Assembly: GCF_020832045.1 (NCBI RefSeq)
Contig: NZ_JAFIFK010000077.1
Coordinates: 1-64,000, forward strand
Source: Halomonas sp.
GTDB taxonomy: Bacteria > Pseudomonadota > Gammaproteobacteria > Pseudomonadales > Halomonadaceae
Direction: 5' to 3'
Length of the DNA: 64,000 nt
Position numbers and translations under genes: made by a program. Numbering within the stretch: position 1 is the first letter of the stretch; every line of letters starts with the position of its first letter. Positions 7,652-17,426 of the stretch are shown one piece after another. Under the pieces are notes generated by a model that did no database searches, had not been told where the DNA came from, and worked only from the letters and a program-made list of their open reading frames with translations.

Positions 7652-10006
7652 ATGGACGCCACGACCCGGATCATTTCGCGCCTCGCCGAGGAGCTTGCCG
7701 TTCGCCCACAGCAGGTGTCAGCTACCGTGGAGCTGCTTGACGGCGGCGCTACCGTGCCCTTCATCGCCCGCTATCGCAAGGAAGTCACGGGAGGGCTCGA
7801 CGATACCCAGCTGCGCACTCTGGACGAGCGTTTGCGCTATCTGCGGGAGCTCGAGGAGCGCCGCACCGCCGTGCTCGCCGCTATCGACGAACAGGGCAAG
7901 CTGACACCGGAGCTCAGCGGACAGATCCAGGCAGCCGACACCAAGCAGCGGCTGGAAGATCTCTATCTGCCGTACAAGAAGAAACGCCGCACCAAGGCGC
8001 AGATCGCCCGTGAGGCGGGGCTCGAACCGCTGGCCGATGCGCTGCTGGCCGACCCTACCCTCGACCCCGAGACCGAGGCGGCCGGCTATCTTCGTCCTGC
8101 CGAGGGCGATATACCGGCCATCGAAGATACCAAGGCGGCGCTGGATGGGGCACGTCAGATCCTCATGGAGCGGTTCGCCGAGGACCCGGAACTGGTCGGC
8201 TCACTGCGTGAACGGCTTTGGAGCGAGGGCGAACTCAGCGCCCGCTTGCTTCCTGGCAAGGAACGCGAGGGCGCCAAGTTCTCTGACTACTTCGAGCACG
8301 ACGAAGCGCTGGCCAAGGCACCTTCGCACCGGGCGCTGGCGATGTTCCGCGGGCGCAACGAGGGCGTGCTTACGCTGGCCATTCGGCTGCCCGGCGAGGA
8401 CGATGCGCCGATTCATCCGGCGCAGGTGGCCATTGCCAGGCATTTAGGCATTCGCGACGAGGGGCGTGCCGCCGACAAGTGGTTGGCCGACGTGGTGCGC
8501 TGGACCTGGCGAGTCAAGCTTTACACTCACCTCGAAACCGAGCTCATGGGGCGGCTGCGCGAGCGCGCCGAACTCGAAGCCATCGAGGTGTTCGCTGCCA
8601 ATCTCAAGGATCTGCTGTTGGCGGCCCCGGCGGGTCAGAAGTCGACGCTTGCCATCGACCCGGGTCTGCGCACCGGCTGCAAGGTGGCGGTGGTGGATGC
8701 CACCGGCCAGTTCCTCGAACACACCACTATCTATCCCCACGCCCCGCGGAACGCCTGGGACGCTTCGCTGGTCGAGTTGGCCAAGCTGGTGGAAAAGCAC
8801 GACGTGGCGCTGATCGCCGTGGGCAACGGTACGGCGAGCCGCGAGACCGACAGGCTCGCCGGCGATCTGGTCAAGGCCTTCGCCGGTAAGCGGGCACTGG
8901 CCAAGGTAATGGTCAGCGAGGCGGGCGCCTCGGTCTACTCCGCCTCGGAGTACGCATCGAGGGAGCTCCCCGACCTCGATGTCACCATCCGCGGCGCGGT
9001 CTCCATCGCCCGGCGCCTGCAGGACCCGTTGGCCGAGCTGGTCAAGATCGAGCCCAAATCCATCGGCGTGGGACAGTATCAGCACGATGTCTCCCAACTG
9101 CAGCTTTCGCGGAGCCTGGAGGCGGTGATCGAGGACTGCGTGAACGCCGTCGGCGTCGATTTGAATACGGCTTCGAGCGCGCTGCTGTCGCGGGTGGCCG
9201 GCCTCAACCCGGCGCTGGCCGAGGCCATCGTGGCCCGGCGCAACGCCGAGGGTGCCTTCGCCAGCCGCAAGCAGTTGCTCGACGTCAGCCGTCTGGGGCC
9301 CAAGACATTCGAACAGTGCGCCGGTTTCCTGCGCATCATGAATGGCTCCAATCCGCTCGATGCCAGCGGCGTGCACCCCGAGGCCTACACGCTGGTGGAG
9401 CGCATTGCCAGCCGCAGCGGGCGCCCGGTGGAGAGTCTCATCGGTGACACCGCCACGCTCAAGGCGGTCAAGCCCGCCGAGTTCGCCGACGAGCGCTTCG
9501 GCGTGCCCACCATCAGCGACATCATCAAGGAACTCGACAAGCCGGGCCGCGATCCGCGACCCGAGTTCAAGGCCGCCGAGTTCCGCGAGGGTGTCGAGAC
9601 GCTCAAGGACCTGGAGCCGGGCATGATTCTCGAAGGCAGCGTGACCAACGTCACCCACTTCGGCGCCTTCGTCGACATCGGCGTGCATCAGGACGGGCTG
9701 GTCCACATATCGGCGCTTTCCGACAAGTTCGTCGAAGACCCACGCTCGGTGGTCAAGGCCGGCGACATCGTCAAGGTCAAGGTCATGAGTGTGGATCTCG
9801 AAAGGGCGCGCATCGGGCTCTCCATGCGCCTCGACGACCAGCCGGGAGAGGACGAGGGCGGCAGATCGTCCCGCAGTGCCCAGGGTGAGCGCCGCGGCGG
9901 GCAAGGCAAGGCGCAGCGCAAGAGTGCACCGCGCGAGCAGGCTCAGCCCAATCAGATGGGTGCCCTCGGGGCCGCGCTGCTTGCGGCGAAGAAGGGCAAA
10001 TCTTGA
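7652..10006 (+). CDS. tex: RNA-binding transcription accessory protein Tex
   Basis: A 784-residue Tex/YhgF protein from the ATG at 7652. Domain order by eye: N-terminal helical Tex domain (to about 330), a YqgF/RNase H-like core beginning [16 protein letters not shown] (about 333), tandem helix-hairpin-helix motifs ([19 protein letters not shown], about 500-560), and a C-terminal S1 RNA-binding domain ([31 protein letters not shown], split here by description at about 655-700). The tail is basic and disordered. Tex binds nucleic acids and affects transcription and stress tolerance. The gene stands alone before gshA. Confidence 0.95.
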   Translation: MDATTRIISRLAEELAVRPQQVSATVELLDGGATVPFIARYRKEVTGGLDDTQLRTLDERLRYLRELEERRTAVLAAIDEQGKLTPELSGQIQAADTKQRLEDLYLPYKKKRRTKAQIAREAGLEPLADALLADPTLDPETEAAGYLRPAEGDIPAIEDTKAALDGARQILMERFAEDPELVGSLRERLWSEGELSARLLPGKEREGAKFSDYFEHDEALAKAPSHRALAMFRGRNEGVLTLAIRLPGEDDAPIHPAQVAIARHLGIRDEGRAADKWLADVVRWTWRVKLYTHLETELMGRLRERAELEAIEVFAANLKDLLLAAPAGQKSTLAIDPGLRTGCKVAVVDATGQFLEHTTIYPHAPRNAWDASLVELAKLVEKHDVALIAVGNGTASRETDRLAGDLVKAFAGKRALAKVMVSEAGASVYSASEYASRELPDLDVTIRGAVSIARRLQDPLAELVKIEPKSIGVGQYQHDVSQLQLSRSLEAVIEDCVNAVGVDLNTASSALLSRVAGLNPALAEAIVARRNAEGAFASRKQLLDVSRLGPKTFEQCAGFLRIMNGSNPLDASGVHPEAYTLVERIASRSGRPVESLIGDTATLKAVKPAEFADERFGVPTISDIIKELDKPGRDPRPEFKAAEFREGVETLKDLEPGMILEGSVTNVTHFGAFVDIGVHQDGLVHISALSDKFVEDPRSVVKAGDIVKVKVMSVDLERARIGLSMRLDDQPGEDEGGRSSRSAQGERRGGQGKAQRKSAPREQAQPNQMGALGAALLAAKKGKS

Positions 10007-10044
10007 TCCTGATGCCCGTGTCGCCATACTCTCGACATCATTGG

Positions 10045-10075
10045 CATGTCCGGCCGTCGCTGACGGCCGGCATGC
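10045..10075. terminator. Hairpin between tex and gshA
   Basis: A strong stem, CCGGCCGTC (10050-10058) with GACGGCCGG (10062-10070), extended by GCATG/CATGC with one bulged T. No T-run follows, so it could be a weak terminator, an RNA-stabilising hairpin, or a barrier before gshA. Confidence 0.4.
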
Positions 10076-10123
10076 ATCGACCGAGAGGCCCGCTGAAGGC
10101 CTCCAAGACACGGGGTCCACGCC

Positions 10124-11740
10124 TTGTCTGAGAACTACACTGCTACCATTACACACTTCACCGCGCTGGCCGCTCAGGGTCGTTTCGGGCGCCTGCGCCG
10201 TGGGTTGGAGAAGGAGGGGCTGCGGGTCGACCGTGAAGGGCGTATCGCCGCCACGCCGCATCCTCATGCGCTGGGCTCCAAGCTGACCCACCCGCACATC
10301 ACCACCGACTATTCCGAAGCGCTGCTGGAATACATCACGCCGGTCTACTGTCGTCCAGGCGATGCCCTCGACTTCCTCACCGACCTTCACCGCTTCAGCT
10401 ATCGCCACCTGGGCGATGAGCTGATCTGGCCGGCCAGCATGCCGGCCCGGCTCGACGGCAACGACAGCGTGACCATCGCCGACTACGGCAGCTCCAACGT
10501 AGGCACCATGAAGCATGTCTACCGCAAGGGGCTCGACGCGCGTTACGGTCGTATCATGCAGGCCATCGCCGGGATCCATTACAACGTCTCGCTGCCCGAT
10601 GAACTCTGGGCACTGCTGCGCGAGCAGGACGATGCCCTGGAGCTGTCTCTCGACGACTACCGCTCCAGTCGTTACTTCGGCCTGATCCGCAATTTCCGCC
10701 GTCACAGCTGGCTGCTGCTCTACCTGTTCGGTGCCTCGCCGGCGCTGGATCGTAGCTTTCTGCCTCAGGGCAATATCCCCGACAAGCTGCAGGCGCACGG
10801 CCGCGAGACTCTGCTGTCGCCCTACGCCACCAGTCTGCGCATGTCGGACCTCGGCTACCAGAACAAGGTGCAGGCGCAGCTGAAAATCTGCTTCAACTCG
10901 CTATCCAACTACGTTGGTACCCTGCGCCATGCCATTTCTACACCCTGGCCCGCCTACGAGAAGCTCGGGGTCAGAAACGAGTGTGAATGGCAGCAGCTCA
11001 ATGCCAACATCCTGCAGATCGAGAACGAGTACTACAGCGACATTCGGCCCAAGCGGGTCACGCGCCACGACGAGACGCCAAGCCAGGCGCTGGAGGCGCG
11101 TGGCGTCGAGTACATCGAGGTGCGCTGTCTCGACTTGGACCCTTTCCTGCCGCTGGGCGTCGACGAGTCTCGGCTGCGTTTCCTCGATACCTTCCTGATG
11201 TGGTGCCTGCTGGCCGAGAGCCCCTGGATACCCGACGCGGAGTGCGACCGCCTGGACGACAACCGACGCCTGGTCGTGGAGCGCGGGCGCGACCCCGAGC
11301 TCAGGTTGCTGCAGAACGGCTCGAGCCGCTCGGTGGCCGACTGGGGCGGACAGATATTCAGCGAGCTCGCCCAGGCCGCGGAGCTGCTCGATGCCCTGGA
11401 AGAGGGAAACCCGCATGCTGAAGCCGTTGCGGCGTTTGCGCCTTGGCTCGAGGACCCGTCACTGACGCCGTCCGCCAGATTGCTGGCACGCCTGGAGGCG
11501 ACAGGCGAGGAGTTTATCGAAGCCATGCTGGCACTGGCCGAAGAGCATGCCGAGCGCATGCGTCAGGAGCCTGTCAGCTCCGCACGCAGCATGACGTTCC
11601 ATCAGATGGTGGAGACCTCCCATCAGCAGCAGCGCGATATCGAGGCGGCCGATACGTTGAACTTCGACGCATTTCTCGAGGCGTATTTCGCCAACGCCCG
11701 CGAACCTCGTGTGGCGCTGGCAAGAGAGGGGGACGCCTGA
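10124..11740 (+). CDS. gshA: Glutamate-cysteine ligase (proteobacterial type)
   Basis: A 538-residue ligase catalysing the first step of glutathione synthesis (ATP-dependent joining of Glu gamma-carboxyl to Cys). It is full length for the gammaproteobacterial GshA family (about 520). N-terminal GRLRRGLEKEGLRV and the downstream MQAIAGIHYNVSLPDELW segment are characteristic. The start is a TTG at 10124, giving the usual N-terminal spacing; no nearby ATG fits. It overlaps dsbB by the ATGA junction at 11738-11742, linking thiol buffering and disulfide formation in one transcript. Confidence 0.94.
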   Translation: MSENYTATITHFTALAAQGRFGRLRRGLEKEGLRVDREGRIAATPHPHALGSKLTHPHITTDYSEALLEYITPVYCRPGDALDFLTDLHRFSYRHLGDELIWPASMPARLDGNDSVTIADYGSSNVGTMKHVYRKGLDARYGRIMQAIAGIHYNVSLPDELWALLREQDDALELSLDDYRSSRYFGLIRNFRRHSWLLLYLFGASPALDRSFLPQGNIPDKLQAHGRETLLSPYATSLRMSDLGYQNKVQAQLKICFNSLSNYVGTLRHAISTPWPAYEKLGVRNECEWQQLNANILQIENEYYSDIRPKRVTRHDETPSQALEARGVEYIEVRCLDLDPFLPLGVDESRLRFLDTFLMWCLLAESPWIPDAECDRLDDNRRLVVERGRDPELRLLQNGSSRSVADWGGQIFSELAQAAELLDALEEGNPHAEAVAAFAPWLEDPSLTPSARLLARLEATGEEFIEAMLALAEEHAERMRQEPVSSARSMTFHQMVETSHQQQRDIEAADTLNFDAFLEAYFANAREPRVALAREGDA

Positions 11741-12288
11741 TGAAATCCACTCTGCTACGCCTCAGCGTACGCCAGTGGAGTCTGGCCGGCCTGGCCTTCT
11801 GCGTGCTGATGATGTTGGTCGCCCTGGGCCTCGAACATATTGGCGGGCTTGAGCCCTGCCCGCTTTGCATCTTCCAGCGGGTCGCGGTGCTGTCGGCCGC
11901 CGCGGTGTTCATCATCGCCGCCATCCACAACCCGCGTGGGCGGCTCGGGGCCGTCGTCTACGGTGGGCTCTCGCTTGCCGCCGTGCTGGGCGGTATCGGC
12001 GTGGCCTGGCGCCACCTTTGGCTGCAGTCGCTGCCACCCGATCAGGTACCGAGCTGCGGTCCCGGGCTCGACTACATGATGGACATCCTGCCGATGCGTG
12101 ACGTGGTGTCCATGGTGCTGTCCGGCTCCGGCGAATGCGCCGAGATCGACTTCCTGTTGCTGGGCATCTCGCTGCCCGGCTGGACGCTGATAGGTTTCGT
12201 CGTGCTGGCCCTGGCGCCGCTGGGCATGCTGTTCGGCGCCTTTCGCCAGCGGCAATCTAGCCTGAGCGGTAGCCACCGCCCGGCGTGA
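11740..12288 (+). CDS. dsbB: Disulfide bond formation protein B
   Basis: A 182-residue inner-membrane quinone reductase that reoxidises DsbA. Four hydrophobic segments are visible. The first periplasmic loop has the redox pair C40-PL-C43 and the second loop has C106 and C133, so all four functional cysteines are present. The start overlaps the gshA stop (ATGA). No dsbA is in the window. Confidence 0.93.
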   Translation: MKSTLLRLSVRQWSLAGLAFCVLMMLVALGLEHIGGLEPCPLCIFQRVAVLSAAAVFIIAAIHNPRGRLGAVVYGGLSLAAVLGGIGVAWRHLWLQSLPPDQVPSCGPGLDYMMDILPMRDVVSMVLSGSGECAEIDFLLLGISLPGWTLIGFVVLALAPLGMLFGAFRQRQSSLSGSHRPA

Positions 12289-12330
12289 GCGGCGTGAAAC
12301 GAAAACGACAACAATAACAAGGAGCGAGCC

Positions 12331-13182
12331 ATGCTCTACCGCGACTTCGCCACCCAGGAGGCCATCGACCGCGAGTACGACCCCATGCGCGGCCGTGACC
12401 CGGCTGCGCTGCTGGCCGATTGGCAGGCGCGCAGCCAGGCGGCCCGCGAGCGCTGTCGCGTATCAGCGAGTATCGCCTTCGGGCCGACGCTGGCCGAGCG
12501 CATGGATATCTACCACGCCGAGAGCGAGAATGCCCCGCTGCACCTGTTCTTCCACGGCGGCTATTGGCGTTCGCTGGGGCATCGGGAGTTCGGCTTCGTC
12601 GCCGAGGGGCTGGTTCGGTCGGGTATCAGCGTGGCGGTGGTGAACTACGCGCTGTGCCCCACGGTGGCATTCGGCGAACTGGTGCGCCAGGCGCGCGCTG
12701 CGGTGGCCTGGGCGTACCGTCATGGGGTCGAGTTGGGTGTCGATGGTTCACGGCTGAGCGTTTCCGGCCACTCCGCCGGTGGCCACCTGGCCGCCATGTT
12801 GCTCGCCACCGACTGGCTGGGCCAGTACGGCCTGCCCGACGATCTCCTGGAAGGGGTTCTGTGCGTCAGCGGGCTATACGACCTGCGCCCCTTTCCCTGG
12901 TCGTGGCTGCAACCGAAGCTACAGCTCAGCGGCCGTGACGTGGCCGACTACAGCCCGCTGTTCCTGCCCTGCCGGGTTCCCGCGCCGGTGCAGCTGGTGG
13001 CAGGGGGAGAGGAGTCCAGCGAGTTCGACCGCCAGATGCGAGCCCATGCCGAGCACCTCGAGTCCCAGGGTATTGCGGTAGGTGCCGAGCTGCTCTCGGG
13101 CGACGATCACTTCACGATTCTCGACCACTACGCACCGAGCGGACGCTTCGTTCAGCGCATCGCCGCCTTTCATGGTGCCTGA
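12331..13182 (+). CDS. Alpha/beta hydrolase, arylformamidase-like
   Basis: A 283-residue alpha/beta hydrolase with the HGGYW oxyanion-hole motif (residues 75-79), nucleophile elbow SGHSAGG (Ser148) and late His in DDHFTIL (about residue 265). HGG-x-W is typical of eukaryotic-type kynurenine formamidase and related carboxylesterases. A strong AAGGAG precedes the ATG. It converges on the anthranilate-degradation operon with no gap, so an arylformamidase role (N-formylkynurenine to kynurenine, upstream of anthranilate) is attractive but inferred. A generic carboxylesterase is the alternative. Confidence 0.75.
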   Translation: MLYRDFATQEAIDREYDPMRGRDPAALLADWQARSQAARERCRVSASIAFGPTLAERMDIYHAESENAPLHLFFHGGYWRSLGHREFGFVAEGLVRSGISVAVVNYALCPTVAFGELVRQARAAVAWAYRHGVELGVDGSRLSVSGHSAGGHLAAMLLATDWLGQYGLPDDLLEGVLCVSGLYDLRPFPWSWLQPKLQLSGRDVADYSPLFLPCRVPAPVQLVAGGEESSEFDRQMRAHAEHLESQGIAVGAELLSGDDHFTILDHYAPSGRFVQRIAAFHGA

Positions 13183-13596
13183 TCACGCTTCGGGTAGGAC
13201 AGCGGTCGCCTCGATCTCAACCTTCGCTCTATCCTCGATGAGGTCGGCAACCTGCACCATGGTCATGGCCGGGAAGTGTTTGCCCACCACCTCGCGATAG
13301 GCCGCACCGACTTCCTTCAGCCGCGCCAGGTACTCCTGCTTGTCGGTAACGTACCAGGTCAGCCGTACCAGGTGTTGCGGGCCGGCATCGGCCTCTTTCA
13401 ATACGGCGACGATATTGGTCAACGCCTGGTGGACCTGAGCGACGAAGTCGTCGCTCTCGAAGACCTGGTCGCCGTTCCAGCCGATCTGGCCACCGACATA
13501 GACGGTACGTCCGCTGGCGAGTACCCCGTTGGCGTAACCCACCGCGGCCTTCCAGTGCGAGGGGTGCAGCAGTTGGTGCAAGTTGGCGTCATTCAT
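13183..13596 (-). CDS. RidA family enamine/imine deaminase
   Basis: A RidA (YjgF/YER057c/UK114) protein of 137 residues from the ATG at 13596, one base after the upstream thioesterase stop. RidA trimers hydrolyse reactive enamines and imines to ketones and ammonia. It is the last gene of the anthranilate operon. A protein of this family, then called a translation inhibitor, is part of the Azoarcus evansii anthranilate cluster. Ring reduction of 2-aminobenzoyl-CoA gives an enamine, which makes deamination by this protein a reasonable, untested, inference. The usual Arg that binds the substrate carboxylate is hard to place by eye. Confidence 0.82.
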   Translation of the reverse strand: MNDANLHQLLHPSHWKAAVGYANGVLASGRTVYVGGQIGWNGDQVFESDDFVAQVHQALTNIVAVLKEADAGPQHLVRLTWYVTDKQEYLARLKEVGAAYREVVGKHFPAMTMVQVADLIEDRAKVEIEATAVLPEA

Positions 13597-13597
13597 C

Positions 13598-14014
13598 TCA
13601 TTGTCCTTGTTGGCAGTCCTTGGCAAAGTGCCGGCGCATGTCGTCGGGCCAAGACAGGGGGCGACCGCTGTCCAGGTCGATGTACACCAAGGTGGAGTCG
13701 CAGGTCAGACGTGGCTCATCATCGCAGCGGGCCACCATACGCAGGCTCAAGCTGGTGCGACCGACATCACGTATGGCGAGCTCGAAGATGAGCGTCTCGC
13801 CCAGCCTGCTCGGGGCGTGGAAGTCGGTCTCGATATGTGCCGTGGGCACGCCGGTGCGCGAGGTCACATGCAGGCGATTGAAGTCGTATCCCACCGCTTC
13901 GGCAAAATAGTCTTCCACGACGGAATTGAGCATTTCGTAATAGCGCGGGTAAAAGACGATACCCGCCGGGTCGCAGTGCTGAAAGCGCACCTTGCGCTGT
14001 GTGGTGAATGGCAT
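13598..14014 (-). CDS. Acyl-CoA thioesterase (4HBT/YbgC-like hotdog fold)
   Basis: A 138-residue hotdog thioesterase from the ATG at 14014. The 4-hydroxybenzoyl-CoA thioesterase signature is present near the start (VRFQHCDPAGIVFYPRYYEM), with the catalytic Asp in HCDPAGIVFYP. It sits between livF-type and RidA genes in the anthranilate operon, where it could release CoA from dead-end aromatic or alicyclic thioesters. Substrate not readable from sequence. Confidence 0.85.
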   Translation of the reverse strand: MPFTTQRKVRFQHCDPAGIVFYPRYYEMLNSVVEDYFAEAVGYDFNRLHVTSRTGVPTAHIETDFHAPSRLGETLIFELAIRDVGRTSLSLRMVARCDDEPRLTCDSTLVYIDLDSGRPLSWPDDMRRHFAKDCQQGQ

Positions 14015-14024
14015 GGTGCTTCCT

Positions 14025-14705
14025 CTATACGCCCAGGTAGCGGTCGCGCAGGCCGTCGTCGAGTTCTCCGGGCTCACCCGTCCAGACCGTGCGCCCTTTT
14101 TCCAGAATGGTGCAGCGGTCGGCCACCGGCATCAGCTCGGTGAGCGACTTGTCGACGATCAGCGTGGATTGTCCCTGTGCCTTGAGCTCGCGGATGGCGG
14201 CCCAGATCTCGTGGCGAATCACCGGGGCCAGGCCTTCGGTGGCTTCGTCGAGTACCAACAGGCGCGGATTGGTCATCAGAGCGCGACCGATGGCGAGCAT
14301 CTGCTGTTCACCGCCGGAGAGCGTGCTGGCCATCTGACCGCGACGCTCGGCCAGGCGGGGAAACAGTGCTTCGACACGCTCAAGGCTCCATTCGCCGGAG
14401 CGCGCGGTGACCAGCAGGTTCTCGCGTACCGAAAGATTGGGGAAGCAGCGCCGCCCCTCGGGCACGAGACCAAGGCCGGCCTGGGCAATGCGATACGAAG
14501 GCAGGCGGCGCAGATCGTGGGACTCGAAGGTGATGCTGCCGCTGCGTGCCGGGGTGAGGCCGAAGATGGAGCGAATGGTGGTGGTCTTGCCCATGCCGTT
14601 GCGGCCCATCAAGGCGACCATTTCGCCCGCCTGGACGCTGAGGTCGACGCCGAACAGGGCCTGAGAGGGCCCGTAGTAGGTCTCGATCGAACTGACGTTG
14701 AGCAT
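14025..14705 (-). CDS. livF: Branched-chain amino acid-type ABC transporter ATPase LivF
   Basis: A 226-residue ATPase of the HAAT family: Walker A GRNGMGKTT, signature LSGGEQQ, Walker B LLVLDEATEGL. Short length and the EGL after Walker B are typical of LivF. It abuts livG (stop at 14706). Given its operon it most likely powers uptake of anthranilate or a related aromatic acid rather than leucine; this is inference from context. Confidence 0.9.
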   Translation of the reverse strand: MLNVSSIETYYGPSQALFGVDLSVQAGEMVALMGRNGMGKTTTIRSIFGLTPARSGSITFESHDLRRLPSYRIAQAGLGLVPEGRRCFPNLSVRENLLVTARSGEWSLERVEALFPRLAERRGQMASTLSGGEQQMLAIGRALMTNPRLLVLDEATEGLAPVIRHEIWAAIRELKAQGQSTLIVDKSLTELMPVADRCTILEKGRTVWTGEPGELDDGLRDRYLGV

Positions 14706-15449
14706 TCAATCCCCCAGATAGGCTTCGCGAACTTGCGGATTGGCACGGATCGCAGCGCTGTCGCCATGGGCGATCACGCTGCCGGCCACCAGCACCGAGA
14801 TGCGATCGGCGAGGCGGAACACGGCGTCCATGTCGTGCTCGATCAACAGGATCGGCACCTCATGCTTCAGCGCTTCGAGCAGCTCGGTCAGGCGGGCCGT
14901 GCCCTCGGGCCCAAGGCCGGCCATGGGCTCGTCGAGCAGCAGCGCTCGCGGCTTCAGTGCCAGGGCGCAGGCTACCTCCACCTGGCGGCGCTCGCCGTGG
15001 GAGAGCTCGGCCACTGGCGTATCGGCGCGATGCAGCAGCTGCATGCGCTCAAGTGCCTCCAGGGCCGGGGCCAACAGGCTCTCGTCACGGTGCACCGGCT
15101 TCCAGAAGCGAAAGCTGTGCCCCTGCAACGCCTGCACGGCGATCATGACGTTGCGCTTGACCGATAGCGGCTCGGCCAGCGATGAGACCTGGAAGCTACG
15201 GCCAAGGCCTAGCCGCGCACGTTGAGCCACGCTGAGAGCGGTGATGTCCCTGCCGGTCAGCGCGATGCTGCCGGAGTCCGGCTTGATGCCACCGGCAATC
15301 TGGCCGATCAGCGTCGACTTGCCGGCGCCGTTGGGACCGATCAGGGCATGAATTTCATTTGGGCGCAGGTCCAGGGAAACGTCACGGGTCGCCTGCAGGG
15401 CGCCGAAGCGCTTGTTGAGGTTGGCCAGGCTCAGTACGGCATCAGTCAT
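14706..15449 (-). CDS. livG: Branched-chain amino acid-type ABC transporter ATPase LivG
   Basis: A 247-residue ATPase: Walker A GPNGAGKST, signature LSHGERRQVE and Walker B ALLLDEPMAGLG. The extended signature and C-terminal BCA_ABC region distinguish LivG from LivF. The start overlaps the livM stop by 8 bp. Confidence 0.9.
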   Translation of the reverse strand: MTDAVLSLANLNKRFGALQATRDVSLDLRPNEIHALIGPNGAGKSTLIGQIAGGIKPDSGSIALTGRDITALSVAQRARLGLGRSFQVSSLAEPLSVKRNVMIAVQALQGHSFRFWKPVHRDESLLAPALEALERMQLLHRADTPVAELSHGERRQVEVACALALKPRALLLDEPMAGLGPEGTARLTELLEALKHEVPILLIEHDMDAVFRLADRISVLVAGSVIAHGDSAAIRANPQVREAYLGD

Positions 15450-16488
15450 GACGCTCCCTCCCGGCCAGCCAGCCCATCACGCCATGCTTGGCGAACAGCA
15501 CCACGAACAGCAGTACCAGGCCCAGGAACAGCTGCCAGTACTCGGTCAGTCCACCCAGCAGCATCTCCATCATCACGAACAGGAGAGCGCCGGCCAAAGG
15601 GCCGTAGAGCCGACCCACGCCGCCCAGAATCACGATCACCATCAGCTCGCCGGACATGTGCCAGCTGAGCATGGTGGGGCTGACGAAGCCGTTGAGATCG
15701 GCGTACAGCGCCCCGGCCAGGCCGGTGATCATCGCCGAAATGACGAAGGCCACCAGGCGAACGGGGTAGGGAGCGATACCGGCGGTGGCCAGGCGGGTAT
15801 CGTTGAGCCGGGCCATTGTCAGCGCGGCGCCGAAACGCGATTTCATGATTCGAGCGGTAAGGGCGAGCGACAGCACAAGTCCGCCGAAGCAGATCAGGAA
15901 GAAGGTCAGGGCATCGTTGGTGTCGACCAGCGGCAAGCTGTTGCGAAGAAAGATCGGCAAGCCGTCCTCGCCGCCGTAGGTGGGCCAGGAGTTGGCGAAG
16001 TAATACATCATCTGGGCGAATGCCAGGGTGATCATGATGAAATAGACCCCGGTGGTGCGCAGCGAGATGGCCCCGATGGCCAGTGCCAGGAGCCCGCAGA
16101 GCACGATCGCCGCGAGCCAGATCGCCAGCATGCTGTCGCTGCCCGGAACGGTCAGGGGCCAGCCGATCACCGGGGTGAAATCGAAGGCATGATAGGCACT
16201 GATACCGGCGATGTAGCCGCCCAGCCCGAAATAGGCGGCGTGGCCGAAACTCACCATGCCGCCGTAACCGATGGCCAGGTTGAGTCCTACCGCGGCCATG
16301 GCGATCAGGGTGATGCGGGAGGCCAGATTGACGTAATAGATATGGCCCAGGAAATAGGCCGCCAGGGGGGCCAGTAGCAGTACGGCGAGCAGGCCGATCT
16401 GCACCAGTCCCTTGCGGTCGTGCCAGCTGGCTGCCGGAGTCGGCAGCCCCGGCTGGGGGGCGAGGGTCGAGGTGTCGGACTTATTCAT
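15442..16488 (-). CDS. livM: HAAT-family ABC permease LivM
   Basis: A 348-residue polytopic permease from the ATG at 16488, which overlaps the livH stop by 8 bp; the frame opens 9 bp earlier only at a TTG. About ten hydrophobic segments. The conserved LivM segment AVGLNLAIGYGGMVSFGHAAYFGLGGY (described here as residues about 60-85) is present. It pairs with LivH to form the membrane pore. Confidence 0.9.
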   Translation of the reverse strand: MNKSDTSTLAPQPGLPTPAASWHDRKGLVQIGLLAVLLLAPLAAYFLGHIYYVNLASRITLIAMAAVGLNLAIGYGGMVSFGHAAYFGLGGYIAGISAYHAFDFTPVIGWPLTVPGSDSMLAIWLAAIVLCGLLALAIGAISLRTTGVYFIMITLAFAQMMYYFANSWPTYGGEDGLPIFLRNSLPLVDTNDALTFFLICFGGLVLSLALTARIMKSRFGAALTMARLNDTRLATAGIAPYPVRLVAFVISAMITGLAGALYADLNGFVSPTMLSWHMSGELMVIVILGGVGRLYGPLAGALLFVMMEMLLGGLTEYWQLFLGLVLLFVVLFAKHGVMGWLAGRERHD

Positions 16489-17395
16489 TGGCGGCAAACA
16501 GTCCCTTGGGTTTGAAGGCGAGAATGGCGGCCATCATGATGTAGATCAGCATGGCGGCGATGGCGGAGCCTACGCCCGCCGCCTCCGAGGGGCTCATGAA
16601 CTGGCGGAAGAAGGCCGGCAGGAAGACTCGTCCCAAGGTATCTACCACGCCGACCAGGATGGCACCGTAGAGCGCTCCCTTGATTGAGCCGATGCCACCG
16701 ATGACGATCACCACGAAAGCCAGTATCAGCACCGGCTCCCCCATGCCCACCTGCACCGATTGCAGTGCGCCGACCATGGCCCCGGCCAGGCCGGCCAGGG
16801 CTGCGCCCAGGGCGAACACCAGGGTATACAGCCGTGCGATGTTGACGCCCAGGGCGCCGATCATCTCGCGGTCGCTCTCGCCGGCACGAATGCGCATGCC
16901 GAGCCGGGTGCGGGTGATCAGGAGATACATACCCACCGCCACGGTGATGCCGACGGCAATGATCACCAGCCGGTAGATGGGATAGCGCAGTCCCCCCGGC
17001 AGGGTGACCGAACCGGCCAGCTGTGACGGAGGGTTGAGCCACAGCGGTGAAGAGCCGAACAGCCAGCGGGTGCCCTCCGAGAAGATCAGGATCAGAGCAA
17101 AAGTGGCCAGTACCTGATCGAGGTGTGGGCGGTGATAGAGCCGGCGGATCACGATCAGCTCCACCAGGGCGCCCACTGCGGCGGCCACGGCAATACCGCT
17201 GGCGAGACCGACGAGGAAGGAACCGGTGGTGGCGGTGGCCAGGGCTGTGGCATAGGCGCCGACCATGTAGAAGGAGCCATGGGCCAGGTTGATCAGCCCC
17301 ATCACACCGAACACCAGGGTCAGGCCGCTGGCCATGAGAAACAGCATGGTGCCCAGCTGCAGGCCGTTGATGAGCTGTTCGATGAATAGCATCAT
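16481..17395 (-). CDS. livH: HAAT-family ABC permease LivH
   Basis: A 304-residue permease with about eight transmembrane segments and the family motif VFGVMGLINLAHGSFYMVGA near residues 29-48. Separated from its binding-protein gene by a 68-bp spacer with a strong hairpin, the usual arrangement for differential expression of binding protein and membrane parts. Confidence 0.9.
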   Translation of the reverse strand: MMLFIEQLINGLQLGTMLFLMASGLTLVFGVMGLINLAHGSFYMVGAYATALATATTGSFLVGLASGIAVAAAVGALVELIVIRRLYHRPHLDQVLATFALILIFSEGTRWLFGSSPLWLNPPSQLAGSVTLPGGLRYPIYRLVIIAVGITVAVGMYLLITRTRLGMRIRAGESDREMIGALGVNIARLYTLVFALGAALAGLAGAMVGALQSVQVGMGEPVLILAFVVIVIGGIGSIKGALYGAILVGVVDTLGRVFLPAFFRQFMSPSEAAGVGSAIAAMLIYIMMAAILAFKPKGLFAANE

Positions 17396-17426
17396 GAATC
17401 GTCAACCGAAGATAGGTGCGGGGAGT

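Noticed and set aside
8444-10798. A 784-codon minus-strand open frame across tex and gshA
   Set aside because: It is antisense to two clear housekeeping genes, its translation is compositionally odd (Gly/Asp/His/Leu-rich with no domain), and GC-rich third positions routinely open such frames.
15412-16377. A 321-codon plus-strand open frame opposite livM
   Set aside because: Shadow of the permease gene; the translation is Gln/His/Gly-rich with no recognisable fold.
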